Source: Dipylidium caninum (Eukaryota; Platyhelminthes; Cestoda; Cyclophyllidea; Dipylidiidae). From it: a DNA stretch of 64,000 nucleotides. Location of the stretch: contig QEYB01001385.1 in the NCBI GenBank assembly GCA_017562135.1, positions 62,001 to 126,000 on the forward strand. The letters are read 5' to 3'. Position 1 is the first letter of the stretch, and every line of letters starts with the position of its first letter. This document shows positions 63,501 to 64,000 of the stretch, in pieces. The position numbers were made by a program, and so were the translations under genes. Under the pieces are notes generated by a model. It saw nothing but the letters and a program-made list of their open reading frames with translations. It was not told the origin of the DNA and ran no database searches.

Positions 63501-64000
63501 GTGAATTGACCACGAAAGAGGGCTTGAAAGGCAATGATTCCTTTAACCGTTGAATCTGCCCATTCTCTCCCACCTTTAGGCCTTCAAAACATTATTTTTT
63601 CCTAGAAATCACTCCTACCTGATTTCTTCTCTGGACTTGACCTCGGACTTACCTAAAATTGTGTTAAAATTGTGCTATAAAATCGTCATTCCGTTCCTTT
63701 AAGAAAAATTTCTCAAGTAAAGCATATACGATGCCAAAATTAATTGGCATTTCGAAAATTTCCCCATTAGTTTTTCTTGACGCAATCAGAGTAACCCAAA
63801 TACCTGCTGATTCCATTAGCCACAGAAAATTGCTAAGAAGTGAAAAATGAGGATACCTCAATGGAGGAATTATGCAGACAGATTTTAAATGATTCTTGAA
63901 GCAAACACAAGAACCTCCAAATGTTGTTACCTGCAGATATTTTCAACACAGCGGTTGGGTCGTTGACCAACACCTTCCAGGAAAAATTTGCATCCGCTGC
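57600..64000 (-). CDS. ADGB: Androglobin-like protein, C-terminal half (gene continues beyond right edge)
   Basis: Androglobin is a large calpain-like/globin chimera linked to cilia and sperm. Exons: 63931 to at least 64000, 63619-63652, 63460-63581, 61266-61685, 61099-61211, an unresolved exon ending about 60963, 60412-60483, 60056-60367, 59349-59511, 58466-58614, 57877-58051, 57600-57823 (TGA). Phases agree at every resolved junction. An IQ-type motif (IIAFQALFRGQFTRRVLR) is followed by YLRMLFHQTVHIRDGPTRLR and LIVDNDSGKEV, then YGLVGYVLAEGCWQLRLQV and VTERQVVSVMLRTSSPATPV. The family shows the same order: IQ motif, globin remnant, NNDTGEE-like turn, KWRLRL strand, QVRTSKPD-like strand. The end is a charged helical tail (PSWICRIYFDSTIP; DLRALKNEWFGERSSGRLEK; EEYDEFRRLTLHDRREE). 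Assignment is from remembered family features, without alignment. Confidence 0.62.
58190..58205. repeat. Small hairpin, 6-bp arms and TTCA loop
   Basis: GGACGG-TTCA-CCGTCC in an intron of the androglobin-like gene, inside a stretch with higher GC than its surroundings. No tRNA or known RNA fold recognised. Confidence 0.6.
58615..59348 (-). other. Intron of the androglobin-like gene
   Basis: About 730 bp between two phase-1 junctions. It contains an open frame of 90 codons at 59,041-59,313 with no acceptor in the required phase and no motif, so I treat it as intronic. Confidence 0.5.
61686..63459 (-). other. Intron region of the androglobin-like gene
   Basis: About 1.8 kb between the IQ-motif exon and exon 61266-61685. 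The 3' acceptor used (TATGAG|CA) is poor, so another exon may be missing here. ORFs 62,607-62,864 and 63,261-63,509 on the plus strand lack motifs; the latter is partly the shadow of the IQ exon. Confidence 0.4.

Noticed and set aside
1..64000. CRISPR arrays, prophage, operons, integrated virus or complete transposons
   Set aside because: The sequence is spliced eukaryotic DNA. I found no regular direct repeats, no reverse transcriptase or transposase motif, and no long terminal repeats.

Overview
The window is eukaryotic nuclear DNA with intron-rich genes and no prokaryotic features. Exons are short (31 to about 420 nt). Introns range from 45 nt to about 3 kb with GT-AG (and two probable GC-AG) borders. 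Bilaterian gene families combined with tiny introns and divergent, AT-rich sequence suggest a flatworm, possibly a tapeworm; this is an inference, because no species marker is present. Most single ORFs in the window are fragments, so I rebuilt the genes exon by exon, using splice borders, reading phase and family motifs recalled from knowledge.

Layout, left to right. (1) About 86-17,305, minus: a GPR155/LYCHOS-type lysosomal membrane protein, 16 phase-compatible exons, with its last exon(s) probably just off the left edge. (2) 17,698-19,980, plus: a complete 6-exon SCAMP gene, head-to-head with GPR155. (3) 21,267-44,575, minus: a complete class V myosin heavy chain, 31 phase-compatible exons, about 1,624 aa, tail-to-tail with SCAMP. 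(4) About 45,070-51,743, plus: an unrecognised charged, helical protein gene, head-to-head with the myosin. (5) 53,181-55,314, plus: RNF170, a membrane RING E3 ligase. (6) 55,761-56,325, minus: a small two-exon gene of unknown function. (7) 57,600 to beyond 64,000, minus: the C-terminal half of an androglobin-like gene.

Several products act on the endomembrane system: GPR155 (lysosomal cholesterol and amino-acid signalling), SCAMP (vesicle recycling), myosin V (organelle and vesicle transport) and RNF170 (ER-membrane ubiquitin ligase). I do not claim this clustering is functional; the firm observation is two close head-to-head promoter regions.

The most unusual structures are inside the myosin V gene. 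It has only two recognisable IQ motifs, so a short lever arm. It has two introns with GC donors, each required by the reading frame, and a 45-nt intron within the globular-tail region. A roughly 600-bp inverted, decayed copy of one of its own exons plus flanking introns sits about 7.5 kb away in an upstream intron.
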